This document shows, piece by piece, positions 5,555-12,788 of a stretch of 12,949 bases of DNA. The stretch lies in contig JAPSKJ010000044.1 of assembly GCA_031177735.1 (NCBI GenBank), positions 1 to 12,949 on the forward strand. The letters run 5' to 3'. Origin of the DNA: Nocardioides sp. (GTDB taxonomy: Bacteria; Actinomycetota; Actinomycetes; Propionibacteriales; Nocardioidaceae). The notes beneath the pieces are model-generated. The model searched no databases. It worked only from the letters and a program-made list of their open reading frames with translations, and was not told where the DNA came from. Both the position numbers and the translations under genes were made by a program. How positions within the stretch are numbered: the stretch's first letter is position 1; each line of letters begins with the position of its first letter.

Positions 5555-7126
5555 TCACTTGAGGAACTTGGAGAAGTCCTTGGGCAGGTCCAGCGCGGCG
5601 GCGGCCTGCTCGTAGTCGAAGTCCTCGGTGCCGGCGGGGGTGCCGAACGGGTTGGCCGGCGACTTGGCCGGGGCGGACTTGGCCTGCTGCGCCGCCTTGG
5701 CGGGGTTGCCCGACCTGCGCGCGCCCTTGCCCTTCTTGCTCTTCGGCGCCTGCTTGGCGCCGCCGCGCTTGCCGGCGCCGGGCAGACCCGGCATGCCCGG
5801 CATGCCGGGCATCCCCGGCACGCCGCCGCCCCGGGCCAGCTGCTGCATCATCTTGCGGGCCTCGGTAAACCGCTCCACGAGCTGGTTGACGTCGGAGACC
5901 TGGCGGCCCGAGCCCTTGGCGATGCGCAGGCGGCGGGAGCCGTCGAGGATCTTGGGGTTGGCCCGCTCCGCCGGCGTCATCGACTGGATGATCGCCTGGA
6001 TGCGGTCGATCTCGCGCTCGTCGAAGTTGGCCAGCTGGTCGCGGAACTGACCCATGCCGGGCAGCATGCCCATCAGCTTCGACATCGAGCCGAGCTTGCG
6101 CAGCTGCTGCATCTGCTGCAGGAAGTCGTCGAGGGTGAAGTCACCGCCCTGGAGCTTCTCCGCCGCCTTGGCCGCCTGCTCGGCGTCGAAGGCCTTCTCG
6201 GCCTGCTCGATCAGGGTGAGCATGTCGCCCATGTCGAGGATCCGGCCGGCCATCCGGTCGGGGTGGAAGAGGTCGAAGTCGGTCATCTTCTCGCCGTTGG
6301 AGGCGAACATGACCGGCTTGCCGGTGAGGGAGACGATCGAGAGCGCGGCACCGCCGCGGGCGTCGCCGTCGAGCTTGGTGAGGACGACGCCGTCGTAGCC
6401 GACCCCGTCGAGGAAGGCCTGCGCCGTCGTGACGGCATCCTGTCCGATCATCGCGTCGACGACGAAGAGGACCTCGTCGGGCCGGGTGGCGTCGCGGATG
6501 TCCGCGGCCTGCTTCATCATCTCGGCGTCGACGCCCAGGCGGCCGGCGGTGTCGATGATGACGACGTCGTGCAGGGTGCGCTTGGCCTCCTCGACGCCCG
6601 CGCGCGCCACCGCGACCGGGTCGCCGACGCCGTTGCCGGGCTCCGGCGCGAAGACCGGCACGCCGACGCGCCCACCGTTGACCTGGAGCTGGTTGACGGC
6701 GTTGGGTCGCTGCAGGTCACAGGCGACGAGCAGCGGCGTCTTGCCCTGCTCCTTCAGCCAGAGGGCGAGCTTGGCGGCCAGCGTGGTCTTGCCGGCACCC
6801 TGGAGACCGGCCAGCATGATGACCGTCGGGCCCGTCTTGGCGTAGCGCAACCGCCGGGTCTCACCGCCGAGGATCGCGATGAGCTCGTCGTTGACGATCT
6901 TGACGACCTGCTGGGCCGGGTTGAGGGCTCCGCTGACCTCCTCGCTGCGAGCGCGCTCCTTGACCGCGGCGACGAACTCCTTGACGACGGGCAGCGCGAC
7001 ATCGGCCTCGAGCAGCGCGATGCGGATCTCGCGCGCGGTGGCGTCGATGTCGGCGTCGGAGAGCCGACCCTTGCCGCGGAGGTTCTTGAAGGTGTCGGCG
7101 AGCCGGTCGGAGAGCGTGGCGAACAA
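5555..7126 (-). CDS. ffh: Signal recognition particle GTPase Ffh (523 aa)
   Basis: Binds 4.5S RNA and signal sequences of nascent proteins and, with FtsY, delivers ribosomes to the Sec translocon. N domain (1-85) is followed by the GTPase: P-loop GLQGAGKT (107-114), DTAGR (192-196), TKLDGDARGG (250-259). The methionine-rich M domain (about 320-435) includes the RNA-binding SRRLRIAKGSGRQVSDVN (397-414). A tail with MPG/LPG tripeptide repeats (about 439-450; DNA 5777-5815) and a basic Lys/Ala-rich stretch follows, as in other actinobacterial Ffh. The start is a TTG with GAAGGA (7132-7137) 5 nt upstream; the nearby ATG at 7139 is in another frame. Full length. Confidence 0.97.
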   Translation of the reverse strand: MFATLSDRLADTFKNLRGKGRLSDADIDATAREIRIALLEADVALPVVKEFVAAVKERARSEEVSGALNPAQQVVKIVNDELIAILGGETRRLRYAKTGPTVIMLAGLQGAGKTTLAAKLALWLKEQGKTPLLVACDLQRPNAVNQLQVNGGRVGVPVFAPEPGNGVGDPVAVARAGVEEAKRTLHDVVIIDTAGRLGVDAEMMKQAADIRDATRPDEVLFVVDAMIGQDAVTTAQAFLDGVGYDGVVLTKLDGDARGGAALSIVSLTGKPVMFASNGEKMTDFDLFHPDRMAGRILDMGDMLTLIEQAEKAFDAEQAAKAAEKLQGGDFTLDDFLQQMQQLRKLGSMSKLMGMLPGMGQFRDQLANFDEREIDRIQAIIQSMTPAERANPKILDGSRRLRIAKGSGRQVSDVNQLVERFTEARKMMQQLARGGGVPGMPGMPGMPGLPGAGKRGGAKQAPKSKKGKGARRSGNPAKAAQQAKSAPAKSPANPFGTPAGTEDFDYEQAAAALDLPKDFSKFLK

Positions 7127-7160
7127 GGCAGTCCTTCATCGGGTGGCGGATCGACGTCCA

Positions 7161-7166
7161 AGCCTA
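7161..7166 (-). promoter_or_regulatory. ffh: Candidate -10 box of the ffh promoter
   Basis: TAGGCT in the 122-bp gap between glnD and ffh matches the TANNNT pattern. It would give a leader of about 27 nt containing the GAAGGA ribosome binding site. The hexamer 17 nt upstream (TCGGTC) is a poor -35. The gap shows no strong terminator for glnD, so some read-through into ffh is possible. Confidence 0.4.
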
Positions 7167-7248
7167 ACCGGGCGACGCGGATGGACCGACTCCGCGGCCG
7201 CTTCACGCCGAGTGGGGCCCACGTGCAGCCGACCTGCGGATCACGAAG

Positions 7249-9492
7249 TCACGACCTGCGGTCGGGAGGCGCCGACGAGGCCTCGACCGAGAGCGCGGCC
7301 CGCACCGCGTGGGCGGCCTCGGCGGCCCGCTGGTCGCTCAGCGCCCCGGCGTGGGCCTCCTGCAGGTAGAACACGTCGACGGCCTGCGGCCCGAGGGTGT
7401 CGACGTGGGCCGAGCGCACGGTGACGTCCATCCGGGCGAGCGCGGCACAGACCAGGTAGACGACACCGGGCCGGTCGGCGGTGCGCACCTCCAGCACGGT
7501 GGCCTGGGTCGAGGCCTCCGGCCGGACCTCCACCGAGGGCGCCAGCGCCCGGGGGTCGGCCGCCCGGAGCCGTTGGGCCGGGTCGAGGCGCCCCTCGCGG
7601 ATGGCGTCGAACTTCTCCCGGAGCAGTGCCGGTAGGACGCCCTCGTCGCCGACCTCCCAGACGGAGACGGCGTACTGCTCCTGCGACCACGCCCGCGCCG
7701 CCCGCACCGCGATGCGTTGGAAGGCGAACGTCGCGGCGACGTCGGCCAGGAGGCCGACCCGGTCGGGGCCGATCACCGTGACCCGGGCGCCGTCATCGGC
7801 CGGCTCGACGGTGAAGGTGGTGGCGCCGGCGCGGGCCTCACGCGGGATGGCGACGTCGGCCGTGGCCGAGGCGGGCATGGGCGTGTCGCGGTCCAGGGTG
7901 GCGCGGACCCGGGCGGCCAGGTCGAGGATCAGCCCCGCCCGCCAGGTCGACCACGCCTTCGGACTGGTCGCGCGGGCGTCGGCCTCGGTCAGGGTGGTGA
8001 GCAGCGCAAGACTCTCCAGCCGGGTGACCTGGTCGGTGACGACCGCGATCGTCGCCGGGTCGTCGGGGTCGCGCGTGGTGGCGGTCGCCGAGAGCAGCAG
8101 GTGCCAGCGCACCAGCTGTCCGATCAGGTCGACCCCCTCGGCGTCGAAGCCCATCCGGGTGGCGACCGCACGCGCGATCGGGGCGCCGGCGACGCTGTGC
8201 TCGGTCAGGCTGCCCTTGCCGATGTCGTGGAGCAGTGCGGCCACCATCAGCACGTCGGGTCGCGCGACCTGACGGATCAGCCCGCCGGCCTCGATGCAGG
8301 TCTCCACCACGTGCCGGTCGACGGTGAAGCGGTGGATCACCGACGCGTGCGGCAGCGACCGGATCCGCTCCCACTCGGGCAGGATCCGCGCGAGCGCACC
8401 GGTCTGCTCCAGGGTCTCCCACACGTCGAGCAGCGGGCGTCCCGCCGCGAGCAGCCGCACCATCAGCTGCCGCGCCTCGGCCGGCCACGGCTCGGGCAGC
8501 GGCGCGATGTCACGGGCCAGCCGGGCGGCGGTGGGCGGCGCGAGGACGGCGGCGTTCTCGGCGGCCAGCGCGGCGGCGCGGAGCAGCAGCAGCGGGTCCT
8601 CGGCCGGCTTCGCCCCCGGGGCGAGCACCACCTCGCCGCCCGACATCGCCACCCCTGGGCCGAGCGGGGTCAGCTGCGGCCGGCGCGGCTGCGACGGGGT
8701 CCGCCGGGCCACCGCGGCCTCGGCCCGCCGCCAGCTGAGCCGCGAGAGGTGGGTGATCCGGCGGCCGAGCTCGCGCACGTGCACCTGGGCCGTCCGCTCG
8801 TCGGGAGCCCCGAGCCGGGCGGCGAGCTGCGGCCAGATCTCGGGGGCGATGCGGTCGCTACCGCGGCCGGTGATCTCGTGGACGTGGTCGCGCACGTCCA
8901 GCAGGGCCATGCGTGAGCGCTCCAGGTCGACGTGTGGCACGTCGACGAGCCAGGTCGACATCAGGGCGCGGAGCACGGTGGCGTCGCGGATGCCGCCGGC
9001 GGCTTCCTTGATGTCCGGCACGGAGACGTGGGCCAGCTCCCCCATCAGCTCGTGGCGCGACCGCACCAGGGCCCGCAGCTGCGGCACCTGCTCGCGGGCG
9101 TGCTTGCGCCAGCGGGCCAGCACGTGGGTGCGCAGCCGCAGGGTCAGGTTGGGGTCACCGGCCAGGTGACGCACGTCGAGCAGGCCGAGCGCCACCCGCA
9201 GGTCGGAGCCGGCCTGGCCGAGCATCTCGCTGAAGGAGCGCACCGAGTGGTCGAGGTTGGCGCCGGAGTCCCACAGCGGGTACCACACCCGGTGGGCCAC
9301 CTCGCCCGCCTCGACCTCGTCGTCGTGGACGAGCACGACGTCGAGGTCGGAGTACGGCGCCAGCTCGCTGCGACCGTAGCCGCCGACCGCGACCAGGGCG
9401 ACGCCGGCGTCGGCGCCCCCGCAGCTCTGGTAGGCCTGCTGGCACAGGGCGTCGGCCGCTGCGGTGCGGTGGGCCCGCTCGGCGGCGCTCAC
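7249..9492 (-). CDS. glnD: GlnD, PII uridylyl/adenylyl-transferase and PII-removing enzyme (747 aa)
   Basis: Bifunctional nitrogen sensor that adds a nucleotide to the PII T-loop when nitrogen is scarce and removes it when nitrogen is plentiful; in actinobacteria studied the group added is AMP. Domains: nucleotidyltransferase with GGYGRSELAPYSDLD (37-51, catalytic D49 and D51), the PII-transferase middle region, HD hydrolase domain with H394 and HDIGKG (422-427), and two C-terminal ACT glutamine-sensing domains starting at VTVIGPDRVGLLADV (571-585) and VLEVRTADRPGVVYLV (666-681). It is shorter than E. coli GlnD (about 890 aa) and the N-terminal arm before GGYG is brief, but no start lies upstream in frame. 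The GTG start is 13 bp after the second PII gene and lacks a clear ribosome binding site. It modifies the products of the two adjacent genes. Confidence 0.96.
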   Translation of the reverse strand: MSAAERAHRTAAADALCQQAYQSCGGADAGVALVAVGGYGRSELAPYSDLDVVLVHDDEVEAGEVAHRVWYPLWDSGANLDHSVRSFSEMLGQAGSDLRVALGLLDVRHLAGDPNLTLRLRTHVLARWRKHAREQVPQLRALVRSRHELMGELAHVSVPDIKEAAGGIRDATVLRALMSTWLVDVPHVDLERSRMALLDVRDHVHEITGRGSDRIAPEIWPQLAARLGAPDERTAQVHVRELGRRITHLSRLSWRRAEAAVARRTPSQPRRPQLTPLGPGVAMSGGEVVLAPGAKPAEDPLLLLRAAALAAENAAVLAPPTAARLARDIAPLPEPWPAEARQLMVRLLAAGRPLLDVWETLEQTGALARILPEWERIRSLPHASVIHRFTVDRHVVETCIEAGGLIRQVARPDVLMVAALLHDIGKGSLTEHSVAGAPIARAVATRMGFDAEGVDLIGQLVRWHLLLSATATTRDPDDPATIAVVTDQVTRLESLALLTTLTEADARATSPKAWSTWRAGLILDLAARVRATLDRDTPMPASATADVAIPREARAGATTFTVEPADDGARVTVIGPDRVGLLADVAATFAFQRIAVRAARAWSQEQYAVSVWEVGDEGVLPALLREKFDAIREGRLDPAQRLRAADPRALAPSVEVRPEASTQATVLEVRTADRPGVVYLVCAALARMDVTVRSAHVDTLGPQAVDVFYLQEAHAGALSDQRAAEAAHAVRAALSVEASSAPPDRRS

Positions 9493-9505
9493 GCGGTGCG
9501 GGCGC

Positions 9506-9844
9506 TCACAACGCCGCGTCGTCGCGGTCGCCCGTGCGCACCCGCACGACGGTCTCGATCGTGGAGACCCAGATCTTCCCGTCGCCGATGCGACCGGTCT
9601 GCGCCGCGCCGCCGATCGCCTCCACGACGGCGTCGGCGTCGGCGTCCGGGACGACGATCTCGAGGCGGATCTTGGGCACCAGGGCGACGTCGTACTCGGC
9701 GCCGCGGTAGACCTCGGTGTGCCCCTTCTGACGGCCGTAGCCGCTGACCTCGCTCACCGTCATGCCGGTCACGCCGATGGTCTCAAGAGCGACGCGGACG
9801 TCCTCCCACTTGTGCGGCTTGATGACCGCGGTGACGAGCTTCAT
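9506..9844 (-). CDS. glnB: PII nitrogen regulatory protein, copy 2 (adjacent to glnD)
   Basis: Trimeric PII signalling protein that binds ATP/ADP and 2-oxoglutarate and controls AmtB and other targets. The 112-aa length is standard. The T-loop VYRGAEYDVALVPK has the modifiable Y51; the B-loop is TGRIGDGKIWV (83-93) and the C-loop RVRTGDRDDAAL ends the protein. ATG start with AAGGAG 7 nt upstream. By hand alignment it is identical at 95 of 112 residues to the PII gene just upstream; ten of the 17 differences fall in residues 66-80, outside the T-loop. In other actinobacteria a single glnK/glnB sits here, so naming glnB versus glnK is arbitrary. Confidence 0.95.
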   Translation of the reverse strand: MKLVTAVIKPHKWEDVRVALETIGVTGMTVSEVSGYGRQKGHTEVYRGAEYDVALVPKIRLEIVVPDADADAVVEAIGGAAQTGRIGDGKIWVSTIETVVRVRTGDRDDAAL

Positions 9845-9895
9845 GGATCTACTCCTTGGCTGGTGGGAGGGCCGCAGGCCGGCGGGTCGATTGTG

Positions 9896-9942
9896 CCGGA
9901 CGGCCCGGCTCGCGGATCCGAGTCGGGAGCGGGGCCGTCCGG
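9896..9942 (-). terminator. 11-bp-stem hairpin between the two PII genes
   Basis: Arms CCGGACGGCCC (9896-9906) and its exact complement (9932-9942), with a 25-nt loop that holds a further 4-bp stem (9909-9912/9919-9922). It begins 27 bp after the stop of the first PII gene. It may be an attenuator that sets lower expression of the second PII gene and glnD, or an mRNA stabiliser; CACAAT just past it (9890-9895) could be a weak -10 for the second gene. Confidence 0.45.
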
Positions 9943-9969
9943 TGGGGTCTCAGCGCAGCGCGCGTCTCG

Positions 9970-10308
9970 TCACAGTGCTGCGGTGTCGCGGTCGCCGGTG
10001 CGCACGCGCACGACCGTCTCGATCGGCGACACCCAGACCTTGCCGTCACCGATCCGGCCGGTCTGGGCCGTCTTGACCACGATGCCGACGACGTCGGCGG
10101 CGTCCTCGTCGTCGACGACGATCTCGATGCGGATCTTGGGCACCAGGGCGATGTCGTACTCGGCGCCGCGGTAGACCTCGGTGTGGCCCTTCTGACGGCC
10201 GTAGCCGCTGACCTCGCTGACGGTCATGCCGGTGACGCCGAAGGTCTCGAGCGCCTCACGGACGTCTTCCCACTTGTGCGGCTTGATGACTGCGGTGACG
10301 AGCTTCAT
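9970..10308 (-). CDS. glnK: PII nitrogen regulatory protein GlnK, copy 1 (overlaps amtB)
   Basis: PII trimer that plugs the ammonium channel AmtB when nitrogen is sufficient. 112 aa; T-loop VYRGAEYDIALVPK with Y51, the residue modified by GlnD; B-loop TGRIGDGKVWV (83-93). The ATG overlaps the amtB stop by 4 bases (ATGA), with GGGAG 7-8 nt upstream inside amtB, so it is translationally coupled to the channel, the classical amtB-glnK arrangement. The 5' part of the gene (184 bp, codons 1-61) is about 92% identical in DNA to the second PII gene by hand count, but the 3' part only about 76%. Confidence 0.96.
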   Translation of the reverse strand: MKLVTAVIKPHKWEDVREALETFGVTGMTVSEVSGYGRQKGHTEVYRGAEYDIALVPKIRIEIVVDDEDAADVVGIVVKTAQTGRIGDGKVWVSPIETVVRVRTGDRDTAAL

Positions 10309-11648
10309 GCGAGAACTCCCGTTCCGGCGGCGATGTCGTAGGCGGCCTCACCGTGCTCGGAGGAGTCGATGCCGTCGACCTCGTCCTCCTCGGCGATGCG
10401 CCACCCGAGGGTGGACTTGACGAGCAGGGCGACGATCAGGGTGGCGACGCCCGACCACAGCATGGCGAACACCGCGCAGGCGACCTGGAGTGCGAGCAGG
10501 CGGAAGTCACCGTCGTAGAGGATGCTCGGCGGCGGGGCGGTCACCTCGCCGACGCCCTGGGCGAGGAACCCGATGCCGATCGTGCCGACCAGGCCGCCGA
10601 CCAGGTGGACCCCGACGACGTCGAGGGAGTCGTCGAAGCCGAAGCGGTACTTCAGGCTGACCGCCATGGCGCACAGGAAGCCGGCGACCCCGCCCAGGAC
10701 GATCGCGCCGACCGGGGTCACCGCCCCGCAGGCGGGGGTGATGGCCACCAGACCGGCCACGATGCCGGAGGCTGCGCCCAGGGAGGTCATCTTGCCGTGC
10801 CGGATCTTCTCGTAGACCAGCCAGCAGATCAGCGCGGCGCAGGTCGCCGCTGCGGTGTTGACCCAGACCAACCCGGTCTCGGTGGTGAACTGCGTCAGCG
10901 AGGCCTCCTCGTCGGAGGCGTCGACGAAGACCAGGGAGCCGACGTTGAAGCCGAACCAGCCGAACCACAGCAGGCCCGCGCCGATCATGGTGAGGGTCAG
11001 GTTGTGCGGCTTCATCGGCTCCTTGCCGAAGCCGAGCCGCTTGCCGATGACCAGTGCGAGCACCAGGCCGGCGACGCCGGCGTTGATGTGGACGACCGTG
11101 CCGCCGGCGTAGTCGACCGGGAAGATCTCCATCTCCTCGCCGAACATCATGCCGGCCAGGCCGTCGGCGTCGGCCCAGGTGAGGAAGCCGCCGCCCCAGA
11201 CCATGTGGGCCAGCGGGAAGTAGGACAGGGTCACCCACAGCGGCAGGAAGACCAGCCAGGCGGAGAACTTCACCCGGTCGGCGATGGCACCCGAGATGAG
11301 CGCCGCGGTGATGGCGGCGAAGGTGAACTGGAAGCCGACGAAGATGTAGTTCGCGGGGTCGATGTCGGCGATCCCGAAGTTGGCGAACGGGTTGGCGAAG
11401 AACTGGCCCACCTCGGCGCCGGTGTTGCCTGCGGCGTCGGCGTAGCTGTCGCTGTAGGACATCGACCAGCCCCACAGGACGTAGACGACGCCGACGACGG
11501 CCAGGGAGCTGAACGACATCATCAGCATGTTGAGCACCGACTTGGTGCGCGACATGCCGCCGTAGAACAGGGCCAGGCCGGGCGCGACCATCAGCAGGAC
11601 CAAGGACGTCGCCATGATCATCCAGGCGTAGTACCCGTCGTAGTACAC
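10305..11648 (-). CDS. amtB: Ammonium transporter AmtB (447 aa)
   Basis: Trimeric inner-membrane ammonium channel of the Amt/Mep/Rh family, with about 11 membrane helices. Seen: first helix YAWMIMATSLVLLMVAPGLA directly after the start (no signal peptide), the family signature DYAGGTVVHINAGVAGL (179-195) with D179, the twin pore histidines H187 and H348 (GVHLVGG), and the aromatic gate region FQFTF (106-110) and WFGFNVGS (231-238). The cytoplasmic tail is acidic and ends GTGVLA. The GTG start has GGAGG with a short 4-nt spacer; a later Met at residue 10 would cut into helix 1. The leader has a GlnR-type operator at 11724-11761, so expression should rise in nitrogen limitation. First gene of amtB-glnK-glnB-glnD. 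Confidence 0.97.
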   Translation of the reverse strand: MYYDGYYAWMIMATSLVLLMVAPGLALFYGGMSRTKSVLNMLMMSFSSLAVVGVVYVLWGWSMSYSDSYADAAGNTGAEVGQFFANPFANFGIADIDPANYIFVGFQFTFAAITAALISGAIADRVKFSAWLVFLPLWVTLSYFPLAHMVWGGGFLTWADADGLAGMMFGEEMEIFPVDYAGGTVVHINAGVAGLVLALVIGKRLGFGKEPMKPHNLTLTMIGAGLLWFGWFGFNVGSLVFVDASDEEASLTQFTTETGLVWVNTAAATCAALICWLVYEKIRHGKMTSLGAASGIVAGLVAITPACGAVTPVGAIVLGGVAGFLCAMAVSLKYRFGFDDSLDVVGVHLVGGLVGTIGIGFLAQGVGEVTAPPPSILYDGDFRLLALQVACAVFAMLWSGVATLIVALLVKSTLGWRIAEEDEVDGIDSSEHGEAAYDIAAGTGVLA

Positions 11649-11672
11649 AAGACCTCCAGGTGCCGGTGAGCG

Positions 11673-11698
11673 GACCGGCCCGCGCGATGCGGCCGGTC
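11673..11698 (-). other. Hairpin in the amtB leader
   Basis: Perfect 8-bp stem GACCGGCC/GGCCGGTC with a 10-nt loop, lying 25 bp upstream of the amtB start codon and between the GlnR-type site and the ribosome binding site. It would be in the amtB 5' leader. It may influence translation or stability; no riboswitch class is recognised. Confidence 0.45.
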
Positions 11699-11723
11699 GG
11701 TAGCGACACCCTGCTGCGACAAC

Positions 11724-11761
11724 ATTTCGGTCGGCTCAGGAGGATGTTTCGTGCACGTAAC
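11724..11761 (-). promoter_or_regulatory. GlnR-type operator upstream of amtB
   Basis: Read on the minus strand: GTTAC-6-GAAAC-6-CTGAG-6-GAAAT. The GlnR consensus of streptomycetes is gTnAC-n6-GaAAC repeated with n6 spacing; the first pair matches perfectly, the second is degenerate, and all three spacers are exactly 6. amtB is a standard GlnR target. The AmtR-type box of corynebacteria is not seen. Confidence 0.7.
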
Positions 11762-11776
11762 GGCTCCCGGCCCACT

Positions 11777-11792
11777 GTGACGGCGGCGTTTC
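11777..11792. promoter_or_regulatory. Second GlnR-like half-site pair, next to the divergent gene
   Basis: On the minus strand GAAAC-6-GTCAC, the same two half-site types in the b-then-a order with n6 spacing. It lies 15 bp from the main site and overlaps the position expected for the -35 box of the plus-strand RgpF gene (11787-11792). It could extend GlnR binding or place the divergent gene under nitrogen control. Short matches like this can arise by chance. Confidence 0.35.
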
Positions 11793-11809
11793 GCCAGCCC
11801 GCCCTTCGC

Positions 11810-11815
11810 TAGGGT
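11810..11815 (+). promoter_or_regulatory. -10 box of a leaderless promoter for the RgpF-family gene
   Basis: TAGGGT ends 6 nt before the GTG at 11822, so transcription should begin at or next to the start codon. No ribosome binding site is present upstream. No good -35 box is seen. Confidence 0.5.
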
Positions 11816-11821
11816 CTGCGT

Positions 11822-12778
11822 GTGGCTCGGCTGGCGGTGATGGCGCACTACGACCCGACCGGCGGCGTCGGCCCGCACGTGCGGCGGCAGGTCGAGGCGC
11901 TGGCCAGCACCTTCGACGACCTGGTGGTGGTCACCACCGCCTCCCTGACGAGGTCGGCCCGGTCCTGGCTCGGCGACCGGGCCCGCCTGATCGAGCGGGA
12001 CAACGAGGGTTACGACTTCTTCTCCTACCGGACCGGGTTGCAGTCCACCGGTGGGCTGGAGGCGTTGGCGGCGTACGACGAGGTCGCCATCTGCAACGAC
12101 ACCTACGTCGGTCCGCTGCGGAGCTACGCGCGGGTGCTCGCCGAGATGGAGGGTCGGGAGGCAGACTTCTGGGGCTTCACCCGCTCCGAGCGGGTCAAGC
12201 CGCACCTGCAGAGCTTCTTCGTCGTCTTCCGCTCCTCCGCGCTCCGCTCCCCCGCCTTCCTCGACTTCTGGGGCGGCATGGAGCCGCTGTCGGACCGCTG
12301 GACGGTCATCAAGCGCTACGAGGTCGGCATGTCGCAGCGGCTGATGCGCGCCGGGTTGCGCCCGGCGGCGTACTTCGAGCCGACGGCGGCCGATGAGCGG
12401 ATGGCGCGTCGACGGGTCCGCTGGTGGGCGGCGCACCGTGACCGGCTGCCCCGCTCACGGGAGGAGCTGCGCCGGCTGCGCCGCTGGGCCACCGCCATGC
12501 CCAACCCCGCGATCGGTCTGGCCGACCGTGCCTTGGACGACGGCCGGCTCCCGATGATCAAGCTCGACACGCTGCGCTACGACCCGTACGGACTCGACGC
12601 GGGTCACCTCCTCGACCTCGCCGAGGCGCGCTTCCCCGATGCCTTCGAGGGTGTGCGCGACTTCCTGGCGGCTACGGCGCGGTTCTACCCGCCGCGAGCC
12701 CAGGAGGCCCTGCAGCCGACACCCGCGCTGCTGCGCCCGCTGCGGCGCACGGTGAGGTACCGCGCCCCCGGCCGGTAG
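11822..12778 (+). CDS. RgpF-family (rhamnan synthesis protein F) glycosyltransferase-like protein (318 aa)
   Basis: Resembles the RgpF family, which takes part in assembling rhamnose-containing or other surface polysaccharides. Diagnostic stretches: the N-terminal AVMAHYDPTGGVGPHVRRQV, RDNEGYDFFSYRTGL (59-73), AICNDTYVGPL (89-99), DFWGFTRS (115-122), HLQSFFVVFRS (128-138) and KRYEVGMSQRL (164-174). No signal peptide or membrane helix is apparent, so it is cytosolic or peripheral. The 318 aa cover the core domain only; many relatives are fused to other transferases. The sugar donor and acceptor cannot be deduced. It is divergent from amtB, and its TAG stop forms the first three bases of the -10 box of the next gene, a methyltransferase that probably acts in the same polysaccharide pathway. 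Confidence 0.8.
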   Translation: MARLAVMAHYDPTGGVGPHVRRQVEALASTFDDLVVVTTASLTRSARSWLGDRARLIERDNEGYDFFSYRTGLQSTGGLEALAAYDEVAICNDTYVGPLRSYARVLAEMEGREADFWGFTRSERVKPHLQSFFVVFRSSALRSPAFLDFWGGMEPLSDRWTVIKRYEVGMSQRLMRAGLRPAAYFEPTAADERMARRRVRWWAAHRDRLPRSREELRRLRRWATAMPNPAIGLADRALDDGRLPMIKLDTLRYDPYGLDAGHLLDLAEARFPDAFEGVRDFLAATARFYPPRAQEALQPTPALLRPLRRTVRYRAPGR

Positions 12779-12781
12779 ATT
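12776..12781 (+). promoter_or_regulatory. -10 box overlapping the RgpF stop codon
   Basis: TAGATT begins with the TAG stop codon of the RgpF-family gene and ends 7 nt before the GTG of the methyltransferase gene. It predicts a second leaderless promoter, separate from or additional to read-through from the upstream gene. Confidence 0.5.
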
Positions 12782-12788
12782 GCCCCTC

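Noticed and set aside
2989..5562. 857-codon plus-strand open frame opposite the GH3 and NYN genes
   Set aside because: It is antisense to well-supported genes with family motifs; its translation is Arg/Gly/Val/His-rich low-complexity sequence without any domain, as expected from the mirror frame of high-GC codons.
5777..5815. Run of CCGGCATG-like repeats as a regulatory repeat or small CRISPR-like array
   Set aside because: These are 9-bp codon repeats for the MPG/LPG tail usual in actinobacterial Ffh, in frame and without spacers.
7127..7139. ATG at 7139 as the start of ffh
   Set aside because: It is out of frame with Ffh. The TTG at 7126 is in frame at the expected N terminus and has GAAGGA before it.
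7230..7261. Direct repeat CGACCTGCGG (7230-7239 and 7252-7261) at the end of glnD
   Set aside because: Only 10 bp, two copies, with no supporting context; chance is a sufficient explanation in such GC-rich sequence.
5429..7369. 646-codon plus-strand open frame opposite ffh
   Set aside because: Mirror frame of ffh with no recognisable domain; ffh is certain from its GTPase motifs.
10353..11669. 438-codon plus-strand open frame opposite amtB
   Set aside because: Highly charged Asp/Gly/His-rich translation typical of the complement of a membrane-protein gene; amtB is certain.
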